Origin: Ichthyophthirius multifiliis
Lineage: Eukaryota; Ciliophora; Oligohymenophorea; Hymenostomatida
Length of the DNA stretch: 64,000 nucleotides
Assembly: GCF_000220395.1 (NCBI RefSeq)
Contig: NW_004086430.1
Coordinates: 33,327 to 97,326, forward strand
Reading direction: 5' to 3'
In this document: positions 38,789 to 49,463 of the stretch, piece after piece
Numbering within the stretch: the first letter of the stretch is position 1
Layout: each line of letters begins with the position of its first letter
The notes under the pieces: generated by a model
Databases searched by the model: none
What the model was told of the DNA's origin: nothing
The model's input: only the letters and a program-made list of their open reading frames with translations
Program-made: the position numbers and the translations under genes

Positions 38789-40472
38789 ATGATTAAAAAA
38801 AAATTACCGATACAAAAACAAGAGATACAGTTTCCCCAGTAAAGACCTAAGAAAACAACTAAAATTTAATAAACACTCTTTAGAAATATTAAAAAATAGA
38901 TTTCTTTGTAAAATCTCACTAAAAAAAAAATATAATATCTTTTACGAGTAATTTATCTATATAGAATCTTCCAAATGAGCTTATAATATAGATTTTAACG
39001 TATTTTTCACCATACGAAATCTATACAAATATAATAAAAGTAAACTAATTTTTTTATTAGTACCTAAAAAGTAAGCCATTTTGGTAATATCTTGCAAGAA
39101 TATAAAAATTTACAATTTCAGACAAATATTAGAAGCAATCGCTTATAGTAGAAAGAAGATCTAAAGGAAAGCTTTTTAGGGCAATTTCTCGTTTTAATGA
39201 TGAAAAAGTATAAAAAAAAAAAAATTATAATATTAAAATAATAAAAAATATTAAAATATATATATATATTTATATAATTTATTAAAAAATATTTAAAATA
39301 TAATAAAAATATTTTTTTTATATTACATAAAAAAGGTAATAATTAGAAAAATAAATGTAGAAATAAGCAATGCAGGTCAAGATGATGGTATTCCAACATC
39401 AATATTAAGAGAATTAAGTATTTTGAAAAATTTAAAACACCCAAACATTATATAATTAAAAGAATCTGAAATAAATGGTGTTTATGTATAAATAGTAAAT
39501 GAATAATTACCATATAATCTAAAAGAATATTTACAAAAAAATCCAATAATAAATAATAATAATAATAATGAATAAATAACAAATTTACTTTTTTTAAAAA
39601 AAACTTTTCATTAAATACTTCTTGGAGTTAATTATTTACATTAAAATGGTATTTTGCACCGAAACCTAAAAATTGATAATATACTCCTAGATGAAAAAAA
39701 CACTATTAAAATTTCAGATTTTGCTCTTTCTAGATAAGTTACATTCCCACATATTCCATATACACCTGAAGATCCAAAAGATAGAGAGAGATCAAGTCGG
39801 GAGGCCAGAAGATTATGGTATAGGGCCCCTGAATTACTACTGAGAAAATCTATTTATTCTTAAGAAGTTGATGTGTGGTCTTTGGGGTGTCTTTTAGCAG
39901 AATGTGTACTTGGAGATCCTTTATTTTAGGGAGATTCGGAAATTAAGTAACTTTTTATAGTTTTTAAGCTTCTTGGTTCTCCTACTACGGCTGTGCTTTA
40001 AGATATGTGTGATAATTAGGATTATAATTTAATGTTTCCAAAGTGGGATATGGTGGATATTAATGATGCATGTGGAAAAGAGGAGAGATTGAAGAAGATT
40101 ATGTTGCCAAAAAGAGATGTTGAATTTAAAAAATTGAAAAGTTTAGCGAATTGTTTGGGACCTCTTGGTATGGATTTATTAAGTAAAATGATAAAACTTA
40201 ATCCTAAAGAAAGAATATCATGCGCAGAATGCCTAGAACATGATTTTTTTAAGGAAATACATACAGAATAAATAGTTTAGGAAGGTTAGATTTATAAGTT
40301 TTTGTAAAACGTATAATAGAAATTAAAAATAGAACCTTTTTATATGAAAAAATAAGAACATATAAATGAGCAAATGAGAGTAATTTTAGTTGATTGGTTA
40401 ATGGATGTTAGTTTACATTTTTAATTGGAAGAAGAAACTTTACATTATTGCATTTAATATGTAGACAGGTAA

Positions 40473-40517
<45 letters not shown>

Positions 40518-41192
40518 TCTATAATAGATGAAATTAAGTAAATAAAATTTATAATTAGTTGGTGTTGTTTGTATGAAAATTGCTGAGTAATTAAATAAAT
40601 TTAATATTTATATATATATAAATATATTTATAGTGTATTTAATGAATAATCTAAAGAATATTATAAATAAGAAAATGCAAATGAATATGCATATATAACA
40701 GCTGATGAATATAATACTTAACAATTATTAGATATGGAAAAGAAGATTTTAAGTTTATTAGATTTCGAGTTAAATATACCAACAGTATTACATTTTGTGA
40801 AAATAAAATTAAGTTAATTAAAAATGGAAGCTAGTGTATATTTATTTAGTATATTTTTTTCTGATATTTTATTAATGAGTACTTATTCTTATTAGTTTTA
40901 ATCGGATTTGTTAGGTAATACATGCATTTTTATGGCTAATCTTTATTGTAAATAGAATTTGGAAAAGAAAAATTTATTTAATTTTTAAGAAAAATTTGAA
41001 GAAAAAAATTCTTTTTAAAATTTTTTTGACTGCTTTGTGTTTTTGTATGATTTTTATTCATAAAATAGGTATTAGTTTGAACCTATTTATGTTAAATATA
41101 GCAAATTATACAATATTTAGACTAATAATATTATATTACCTGTTTATAATAAAAAAAGACTTTAAAATTGGTGGAATGGATTAAAATATTGA
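38789..41192 (+). CDS. F-box + CDK-like pseudokinase + cyclin fusion protein
   Basis: One frame (ciliate code) joins three modules in about 727 residues. F-box (~60-105): [19 protein letters not shown] then [18 protein letters not shown]-like domain (~115-450): PTSILRE in place of [60 protein letters not shown]. Compared with active CDKs, the VAIK Lys is Arg (VIIRKI), the HRD Asp is Asn, the DFG Gly is Ala, and the glycine loop is lost ([10 protein letters not shown]), so it should be a pseudokinase. Cyclin box (~465-725): [63 protein letters not shown], with a C-terminal fold to TGA 41190-41192. Introns: 39208-39335, 40469-40514, 40587-40633. Kinase and cyclin are joined in one exon with no TGA. 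The ATG at 38789 needs one extra base in the A9 at 38795-38803. It resembles cyclin F (F-box + cyclin) with a CDK relative inserted; a ubiquitin-ligase adaptor role is inference. Confidence 0.88.
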
Positions 41193-41280
41193 AAAATATA
41201 AAATAATTAATTAAACAAATATCTAATATATATATATATATTTTTGTGTGTATTTTAAATTATAATTATTTTGTTTATCT

Positions 41281-42063
41281 TCATTATTCTTAAAATATAT
41301 TATTATATATCATTTATACAGGATCTTTAGTATCTTGAATAATCCAGTCATTAATATCACAAATTTTCCATCTTAAAAATGCTTATTTAATCATATTTTC
41401 GTCTGGATTATCCATTAATCCTAAAGGTAATTCATCCATTTTCCAACTATCTGCAATGAAATTTACTTTGTATCCATGGTAGGTATTAAATTTTGAGTCT
41501 TTTTTTTCCGAATAACTCTTTTTTACTACTTTTAATTACTATTGCGAGAAAATAAGTGCTTCTCCATAAGCCAATTAATACTTATATAAAGAAAAAACAT
41601 TTAAATTTTTAATAAAGAATACTCTCCTTAATTTATAATTGTCTTTAAAATTAAACTTAATGTAGCTTTTAAAAGGCTATATATTTTGTAAATTAAGTCC
41701 ATAAATAAAATTAAAAGCATAAAAGCCTTATAATTATTGACTTTTTGTATTTACTTTTTAATTTTCTAAATCACTTAAATGAAATTTATAGTCTTTATTT
41801 GAATTTACCTAATTCATCCATTTAAATGTCTTTTTTTAAAGGTTTTAAGTAGTTAATAATTAAATTTATTTATAGTTGGTATCTTTAATAGATGTTAGAT
41901 ATTTACCAAGCATTAATTCTATATTTTATTGGGCGGTATCGTTTAAAATTTTCTTTGATATGTATTCGCTTGTAAATTCTAAAGAATAACCTCTACCTGG
42001 CTTTATAAATTCATTTGAGATAAAAGTGCTAAATTTGTAAAATTATAAAAGTTTAAATATCAT
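41281..42063 (-). CDS. Hypothetical protein, possibly mitochondrial (260 aa)
   Basis: An uninterrupted 261-codon frame, ATG 42063 to TGA 41281-41283, convergent with the fusion gene 88 nt away. The N-terminus MIFKLLQFYKFSTFISNEFI is basic and amphipathic with no acidic residue in the first 15, as in mitochondrial presequences. The body is mixed alpha/beta with aromatic-rich strands (LQGFYAFNFIYGLNLQNI; FNTYHGYKVNFIADSWKM) and an end reading RWKICDINDWIIQDT. I do not recognise the family. A ciliate-specific mitoribosomal or respiratory-complex subunit is one possibility. Confidence 0.62.
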
Positions 42064-42396
42064 TTAATTTTTTTGTAAATAAAAAACTAAATATATATAG
42101 ATATATATATTTATATGTATTTTTATGTATCTTTTTATTTTTTAATTGATTATTTTTTTAATTGAATTTTTTTTATTATATTTTTTGTTTTTTTTTTTAA
42201 ATATATTTAAATACAATATATATATATGTCTATTTTTTTTTTCAATCTTCTATTTATGGTTATCCTGTTTATTTTTTTTAAACATTTAAGCAAGATAAAA
42301 ATATGTTTTTTCAAATTTTTAATGATATTATTTCATTATAACTTCTTAAAAATATCTTTATTTATAAAAAAAATAAATAAAAATAAAAATATATAA
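42064..42396. other. AT-rich spacer
   Basis: Separates the hypothetical gene's start from the RCC1 copy 2 stop. T-rich; nothing recognised. Confidence 0.5.
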
Positions 42397-43425
42397 TCAA
42401 TATAAATACTTTTAAGAAAGATTTATCCTAAAAGTAGGTTTTTTTGGCGCGTTTTTCATTTAAGAAGCTATTTATAGTAATTAAAATCCAAAAGGTAGAT
42501 GATCTTTAATATAATACTTTGCTAAAAATATAAATTATGTATTTTATTATTATTTTAATTTTACTTTAAACTCCTTTCTTTTTCTATTTTCTTAAATTTA
42601 ATATTAATAATCTTCGTTTTTTTAAAATAAATGTAACTTTTAAGGACATGTTCTGAGCATTAATTAAGTTCTTTCTAAATTAACTTCTTCTTTACTTTTT
42701 TAAATAAAATCTTTTAATTATTAATAATATTATTAAAGTTAAATAGAGTATTGTTTTCTTTTCATTTTAAGATAATTTTTTATTAAATTATGTTTTATTT
42801 TTATCTCCCATTAAATTGCCTTTTAGAATATTTTCTAATGAACAGCTTCACTTTCTTATTTTAATCTATATATTATTGGCAGTTAAATTTTTAAATTATG
42901 GACAGTAAAAGGTAAAATAGTTTCTTCTTTTATATCATTTTCGGAACTTAATGATAATTATTTTTATATTTAAACAAAAACATTTATTATCTTTACTGGA
43001 GATTTCTATTATTAATTTTTTAATATAAATATATTTTAATATATAAAAATTACTTAGTTTCTAAATTCCTAGTATGTCATAAAATTGTTTTATTTTTCAT
43101 TATTATTATTTATTAGTTTTCTTCTTTATTAATTGATTAAGATCTAATTAATTAAGATAAACTTAAATCTAGTAATTATTTGTTGTATATTCTTTTTTTA
43201 TAATTTTATAAAGATCTTAATCTAAAAATTTATATAAACTAGCAATTAAAGAATCACATTATTAATTTATAATTCCTATTTAATAATTTGTTTGATTATT
43301 TATCCATTAAAAAAATTTTTGAATGCTTATTTATTTTTTATAAAATAATAATAATAATAATAATATACTTTAATTTTATTTAATTTAAAAAAAAAAAAAA
43401 AAAATAATAATAATAAAAGAAAAAA

Positions 43426-43464
<39 letters not shown>

Positions 43465-46400
43465 TATATATATATATTATTATTTTATATTACCTTTTTA
43501 TTGAATTTAAATAAATAATTAATTTTTGATAAATCTTTTATTTAATATTTTAAATAATAAAATGTCTCGCTATAATTTAAGAAAATTTTTTTTTTTTTTT
43601 AATACTTTTATTAATTTTAAATCTAAAAATTACTCTTTTAAAAAAACAATATATTTTTTTATTTAATTTTTTAATAATATTTTTATTAATTAAATATTTT
43701 CTATATGCATTTTATATAATTCTTATTTTCATATGCATTTTAAACATTTTTTTTCTATAAATTAGACCTTATTAGGCTGTTTTTTTAATAAAACAAAATA
43801 GATTTTCCGTATTTAAATAAAAAAGAAAAACTTGAAGTTTTTTATTTAAAATAATTTTCTTGTGTTTATTTAATGCTTGAAAATCTTTAAATTCTTTTGA
43901 ATTTTTTTAAATTTTATCAACAATTTCCGTATGTTTTTATAAAAAAAGATTTTCTTTTTTTTCTTTTGCTTTTTAAATTTTCTCATTTAAAATTTATCCT
44001 TAAATTTTTGTTTATTCGTCTTTTTTAGGCAAATATTTATTTCTATTTTTCTAATATAATATATTTCTAAAATCTAGACTTTGACAATATTAATTCATGA
44101 GAATACTTTTTTAATTTTTTAATGTATTTTGAATCCATGGTAAGTTTTATTTTAATTCAGGAAATTAAATATTTGCCAACTATTATCCTTTTTATATTTT
44201 TTATAGAATTTCTTTATTCCTTTACTTCTTTTCTTCTATTTATCGTTTATATTATATCATTTAAAGTTTATTTTGAATATATTTATTATCTTAAAAAGGA
44301 TCTTCAATTAAAAAAAATAAATGGTCATTTTCTCTATTTTACTTAACCATCTCTATATACTCATATTTCATTAAATCAACTTATTAAGACATAAATTAGG
44401 GTCTTTCAGAATTATTTTAAAAATTAGTTTATTTTTTTATTTAAGAAGAAGATAAAGGTTCTAAATCTTCATTATTTTATTCTGTTTATGTCTTATTTAT
44501 AGGTAAATAAAGATTTTCTTGCTTGTAGAAAATTTGAGTTGAGGCTTTGTCAAATTCTACTTGGGCAATTTCTTATATATAAGGGTTATTTGCTACTGAT
44601 TTTACATAGAAATTATTTGAAAATTTCGAAAGGGTTTATAAAACTTCACTTTTAGGGGTATATGTGGGATTATAATATTATTAATTTTTTTTTTATATAC
44701 TTTTTGATTATATAATACTTTATCTTTTTTTTTCGATACAATTTAAATTTTTAGAGTTTTAAAAATAATCTTCTAATTCTTGTTCTTCTTGTTCTTGTTC
44801 TTCTTCTTGTTGTTGTGAAGTTTAAGTTTTTATTATATTAAATTATTAACTATTTATTGTAGTTTAAATAGGTCTGCTTTAATCTTCTAATATTTAAGTT
44901 CTTTCGGTACTTAATTTTTACAAAAAGTATAAATTTTCTTCATTTTTTCAACTTCTTCTTCTGTAACTTATTTTTATTACAAATTCTATTCTTTTATTTT
45001 TTATAAAAATAATATACATATATATATATATATAAATAAAAATTATATATATACATATACATTTATTTATTTTTTTATATACATATATTTAAATTTATAA
45101 TTAATACCTTTTTATACATATTTATTTTATTTATATATATCATTATTAATTTCTTATTAATTTAATATTTAATCATCTTTTATTTACATTTTTATTTTAT
45201 TATAATCTTTTATAATTTTTATTTATTTCATAGCTTCTTACTTTATAGAATTCTCGAATTCTTTTTTAAATTAAGTTTAAAATGCAGTATTTTTCCTCGC
45301 TATAATAACAACTGTAAATTTATCTCCACATCCAATATCTATGCATTTCTTGTCTTTAAGTTCTTATATCATTTTTGGAATTAAAACTTCTTCTTTTTCT
45401 TCTTGTATATTATCATCATGACCTAGACATCCTTCTATATTTTATCCCCAAGTATATACTCTATTTAAATAATCTATAGCTGCCATATTATTATATTTTC
45501 CGCAAATTTTGATCAACCTTACTTTAATAATTTCATACATATGAATATAAATTATTAAAATTTTATATTATTAATAATATAACCATACCTTCTTTCATTT
45601 TCTAATCTAGTATACTAATTTTTCTTGGATAAATTTTTTCCATCATATTTCTGTTTTCTCTTTATGAAAAATCTCCTTAACCCCAGCAAAATAAAATTCC
45701 TTTATGATTTAAAACAAAGGTACTATTATTAGTGCAAATTCCTTATACAATTTTCTCGTTTTAAATTTCCTTTACTTTTTTCGGAAAAGATTATATTTAT
45801 TCAAATTTACATCCATATTCTATCGGATGTCCTAATTTTCCATTGTTTGAAAGCCCCCAACTATATACAGAACCTTCTTCATCCCATAAAATAGAATGGT
45901 TTTTTCCACAAGAAATTCCCTTAATTACAATTTTTTCTAAATTTTTCCATATTATGCTTTATATAGGAAGTTCTTTTATGTTTCCGATACCAATCCTTCC
46001 GTTTAAATCAAGTCCAAATGCGATTATTTTATCATTTGTTTTTATAAAAGAATATTCTGTTCCAGTTGATATAAATTCTATTTGAATACTTTCTGTTATT
46101 GATTATGTTTCTTTATTTTCGTATCATCTTTTAATGTGTTTATTATTGCATTTTGGGTTATATCAATCGGCATAAAAATATTTTATTATGATTTAATTGA
46201 TAGTTTATATTATTAACAATCACCCCAAGCATAAATTTTATTATTATCTTTATTTTTAAATTAATTTTTGAATTTTAATTTTTTTAATTAAACCTGTTAA
46301 AGACAATGCATAGTTATCTCCACATGAAACTTATAGAAATTGTATTTACTTTTCATGATTATATGTTTTTATTTAAGATGGTTATTTTTATAAGTAAGGA

Positions 46401-46467
46401 GTTGAAGCTTTTTAATTTATTATTATATATTAAAAAACGTATAATTATATATATATATATATATATA

Positions 46468-46520
<53 letters not shown>

Positions 46521-46957
46521 ATATATATTACATATTCCTAATTACCCGTCTATACCCTAACCAAATGACCATAATTAATTTTTTTCTAATTATAAAATTT
46601 ATTTTTTAATTATATATATATAAATTTTTTACTATCTTAAAGTATTGTAAAATTTGCTCCACAAAATATTTTTTAAAAATTATGTCTTTTTTGCTTTTAC
46701 TTACGACCGTAAAAAAAATCATTATTATAATCCTAAAAATCTACTTTTTAAATATATCTTTATAATTAGAAAATAAAAAAATTAAAATAAAAAAATAAGT
46801 TATATTTTCTTTTCTTACTTATTTAAATTTTAACCTTTTTATTATTCAAAATTAGGTGAACAGGAATTTATTCCAAAATAATATACTTATTTTATTTTTT
46901 TTAATACAAAAAAAGATTATTTTGTTTTACCGTCAGTATTATTATCAATTTTATTCA
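42397..46957 (-). CDS. RCC1-repeat protein with long helical C-terminus (copy 2)
   Basis: ATG 46957 gives MNKIDNNTD; an intron splits the codon after GAC G exactly as in copy 1, then VYYFGINSCSPNF. RCC1 repeats run to about 45270 (LWSFGQGIDGQLGI-like, VYTWGQNIEGCLGHDD, CIDIGCGDKFTVVI). A Glu/Gln-rich linker and a long helical region follow, with IQ-like stretches (MHMKIRIIQNAYRKYLINK). The C-terminal block LKDFIQKSKEEVNLERTQLM aligns with copy 1's LKKFIEENKKEINLERVRLL, showing homology over the whole length. Copy 2 continues about 90 residues further (IKDHLPFGFQLLQIAS) to TGA at 42397-42399. A (TA)n block at 46446-46529 lies in an intron. Exon joins at 43.0-43.5 kb are uncertain. Confidence 0.78.
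46446..46529. repeat. (TA)n microsatellite in an RCC1 intron
   Basis: About 84 bases of nearly uninterrupted alternating AT, the longest in the window, inside an intron between the first RCC1 exons of copy 2. Confidence 0.85.
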
Positions 46958-47789
46958 TTTTTTTTTTAAATTTTATATTTTATTTTATATTATTTTAAAA
47001 AAAAATATTATATATTTTATTAGAATATTTTTAATTTTATTAACAATATTTTTACAATTAAAATAAGCACTATTTCTTATTTTAATATATAAATAAATAA
47101 ATAAGATTACTTAAAATTCGAATATATTCTTAATTTTAATTATAATTTTTTAGTTATTTTATAAAGAAAGTAAACTTTTCTTTTTTTTATTGATTAAAAA
47201 ATTTAAGATTTTATTTGTTTTTTAATAAAAAAAATATTATAATTTATTTTATTTAATCAAATATTTAACTGATATAAACTTTTTAATTATACGAATTTAA
47301 TTTATATAATAATTATTTTTTTAAAAAAATAATCAAGTTATAATAAATATTCAAATTACTTAAAATTAAAATATTATATATAAAATATATAATTAAATAT
47401 AAAAATACAATTTAGAAATTGAAAAACCAAAATCAAAAAATGAAAAAACCAAAAAATAAAAAATAAAACAAAAAAAAGATTTTATTAATTTTTTTCAAAT
47501 AAATAATAAAACTAATTATATTCAATAATATTATTGAACTTTAATTCTGATAAAGCTTCTTAAATACGAAATTTTATAGAAAAGAGTCATTATTTATAAA
47601 TAAAAAAAGAATAAATTTTTTTCAATTAAAAAGAATAAATTATTTTCAATTAAAAATAATAAAAATTGATTTTAATCAATATTATATGTTTATATAGATT
47701 TACTATTATAATATTTATATAAATTTATTTAATCCCATTATTAAGTCATTTAAAATCTTAAAAAATATCTAAACTAACAATATTTTACA
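46958..47789. other. AT-rich spacer; right part is the duplicated 5' flank of the furin-repeat family
   Basis: Mostly featureless. From about 47709 the sequence matches the 5' flank of the intact family member (about 62920-62972), so the duplication carried upstream sequence with it. Confidence 0.5.
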
Positions 47790-48675
47790 TAATAAAATAC
47801 TCAATATTTTGGTTTATTGTTTCTAAATTTTAAATCACTTAATAGATATTTGATTGTGCCTTATAATCATTATTATATGGATATAATATATGTATATGTT
47901 TAATTCTATTGATATTCCTGATCCTATATTTAAAATATAAATATAAATTGATATGTTTTTATGATTAAAATAACTATGCTATTTTTTTAATAAATGAGTG
48001 AGTTATTTAAACAGTAAATAAGCCAATTCAAGGTTTATATGGTCCTTATGCATTATCCGGAAATTATTTATATAAATTTAGAAGAATTTACTCAATTTAA
48101 CTATTCCTAAAATTATAGTTAATAAAATATAAAACTTAAATTAAAAGTTTCATCTGATGAAAAACTAAACAATGAATCTTTAGGAATGAGAGAATTCATA
48201 TTTTATATTTTTTATTGTTTAAATGGATGTTCTGAGTGTATTGATACCGTTTCTTGTACTAATTGTACTTTAGGATTTAATCAAAGTAATTCTAATTGTG
48301 TTTAATAATGTTCTATTGGTAAGTTTAAAAAATTATTCAAATAGAATTTTTACTTCATGTGATAGAAAATATGAAAATTGTACTAGTTTAACTTCATACT
48401 AAAACTGTTTTTAAGGCTATTGTTTTGAGAACCAAATTTGCTTAATAGATTTTCTAGAAGAAAAATATAAAAATGCAAGTAAAAAAAAATGTTTATTTTG
48501 TGGCAAAAAATGTAAATTATGTGTTAACGGCATAACTTTTAAAGGCCTTTTGGAAATAGAATTTTAGGTTAATGTTAATGCCCTTAATATTCAATTGTTT
48601 TAAATTATTATTGATAATAATGTTTCGAAGGCTTTTATTTGCTTAAATAAGTTGTTGATAATTTACAATAAATGA
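47790..48675 (+). pseudogene. Furin-repeat surface-protein pseudogene, copy 1
   Basis: Aligns with the intact copy at 62973-64000. Shared blocks include LYGPYAL, the NESLGMREFIF segment, NGCSECIDTVSCTNC and CVQQCSIGKF. The frame is broken: the N-terminal part carries TGAs and shifts, and after the first Cys repeat an extra base in the A-run following AAG TTT shifts the reading frame (43 instead of 42 bases to the next TGTGAT). Some repeat cysteines are replaced. A following CGKKCKLCVNGITF-like stretch suggests the original ectodomain extended further. It could alternatively be a spliced, divergent gene; decay seems more likely. Confidence 0.65.
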
Positions 48676-49463
48676 ATTTATTTTCTTGATGATTTATTAA
48701 ATTTAATTAATTTGAAATAATGTGATTCTTGTTAAGAATTAAATAATTTGAAGTAATTTTGAATTATTGTTTTTATATTATTTGATTATTATAATTAAGG
48801 AGTAATTATATTAATAAATTATATGAAAAATAATTCATAATAGAATCAAATAAATATTAATAGGATAAATGAAAATTAACAATTGATATGAATATATAAT
48901 TATAGTTGTGATAAAATAATTATATTATAATTATTTAAATTATAATATTAAAAGGATATTAATTTAATGTTTAAATAGAAAATGTGTTTTAATAAATGAA
49001 AAACGAAATCATAAATATATATACAAAAAATGATAAATTTATCGAATTATAATTAGAAAATAATAAAAATAGTGTTTTCATATATTAAGAATTCAATCTC
49101 AAAGTAATTTTTATTACCTATATATAATGCGATCTTTTCGAAAAATTGTTCCTAAAGTGAAAAAGAAGTATAAAAAAATAATAATTAATTATCAGTTTTT
49201 TATTGTTTTTTTTTTAAAAAATAATAAATTTTTACATAATATAAAAAAAGAAAATATTGAAATTTTATAAAAAACAAAGTTAATAAAGTTTTTAAATTTA
49301 CATATAAAATTATTTAATATAAAAAGACTAATGTTAAATATAAAAAATAATAATAATATTTAAATCTCAAACAAAAAATTTTAAAAAATTATACTATTTT
49401 AATAACTTTAAACAAAAACAAAACTAATATATAGTTATAAAATATTAAATAACATTAAAAATA
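48676..49463. other. Remnant-like sequence and spacer before the kinesin gene
   Basis: Contains short fragments that could be the decayed 3' end of the furin-type pseudogene (CDSCQELNNLK; a hydrophobic ELLFLYYLIIII stretch) and, near 48950-49100, a coding-like exon (FNVQIENVFQQMKNEII) ending at a gtaatt splice-like site. No complete gene can be assembled. Confidence 0.35.

Noticed and set aside
39057-39077. A 21-nt gtaaac...ttattag stretch that could be an intron in the F-box
   Set aside because: Read as coding (VNQFFYQ) it completes the F-box consensus and keeps the frame, so it is treated as exon.
40032-40271. A 79-residue stand-alone kinase fragment in the standard code
   Set aside because: It is an interior slice of the F-box/pseudokinase/cyclin gene bounded by Gln-coding TAA codons, not a separate gene.
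43050-43095. Minus-strand KQFYDILGIQKL, like the start of a J domain
   Set aside because: No HPD motif or helices II-III follow, the local frame is probably intronic, and the surrounding exons belong to the RCC1 paralogue.
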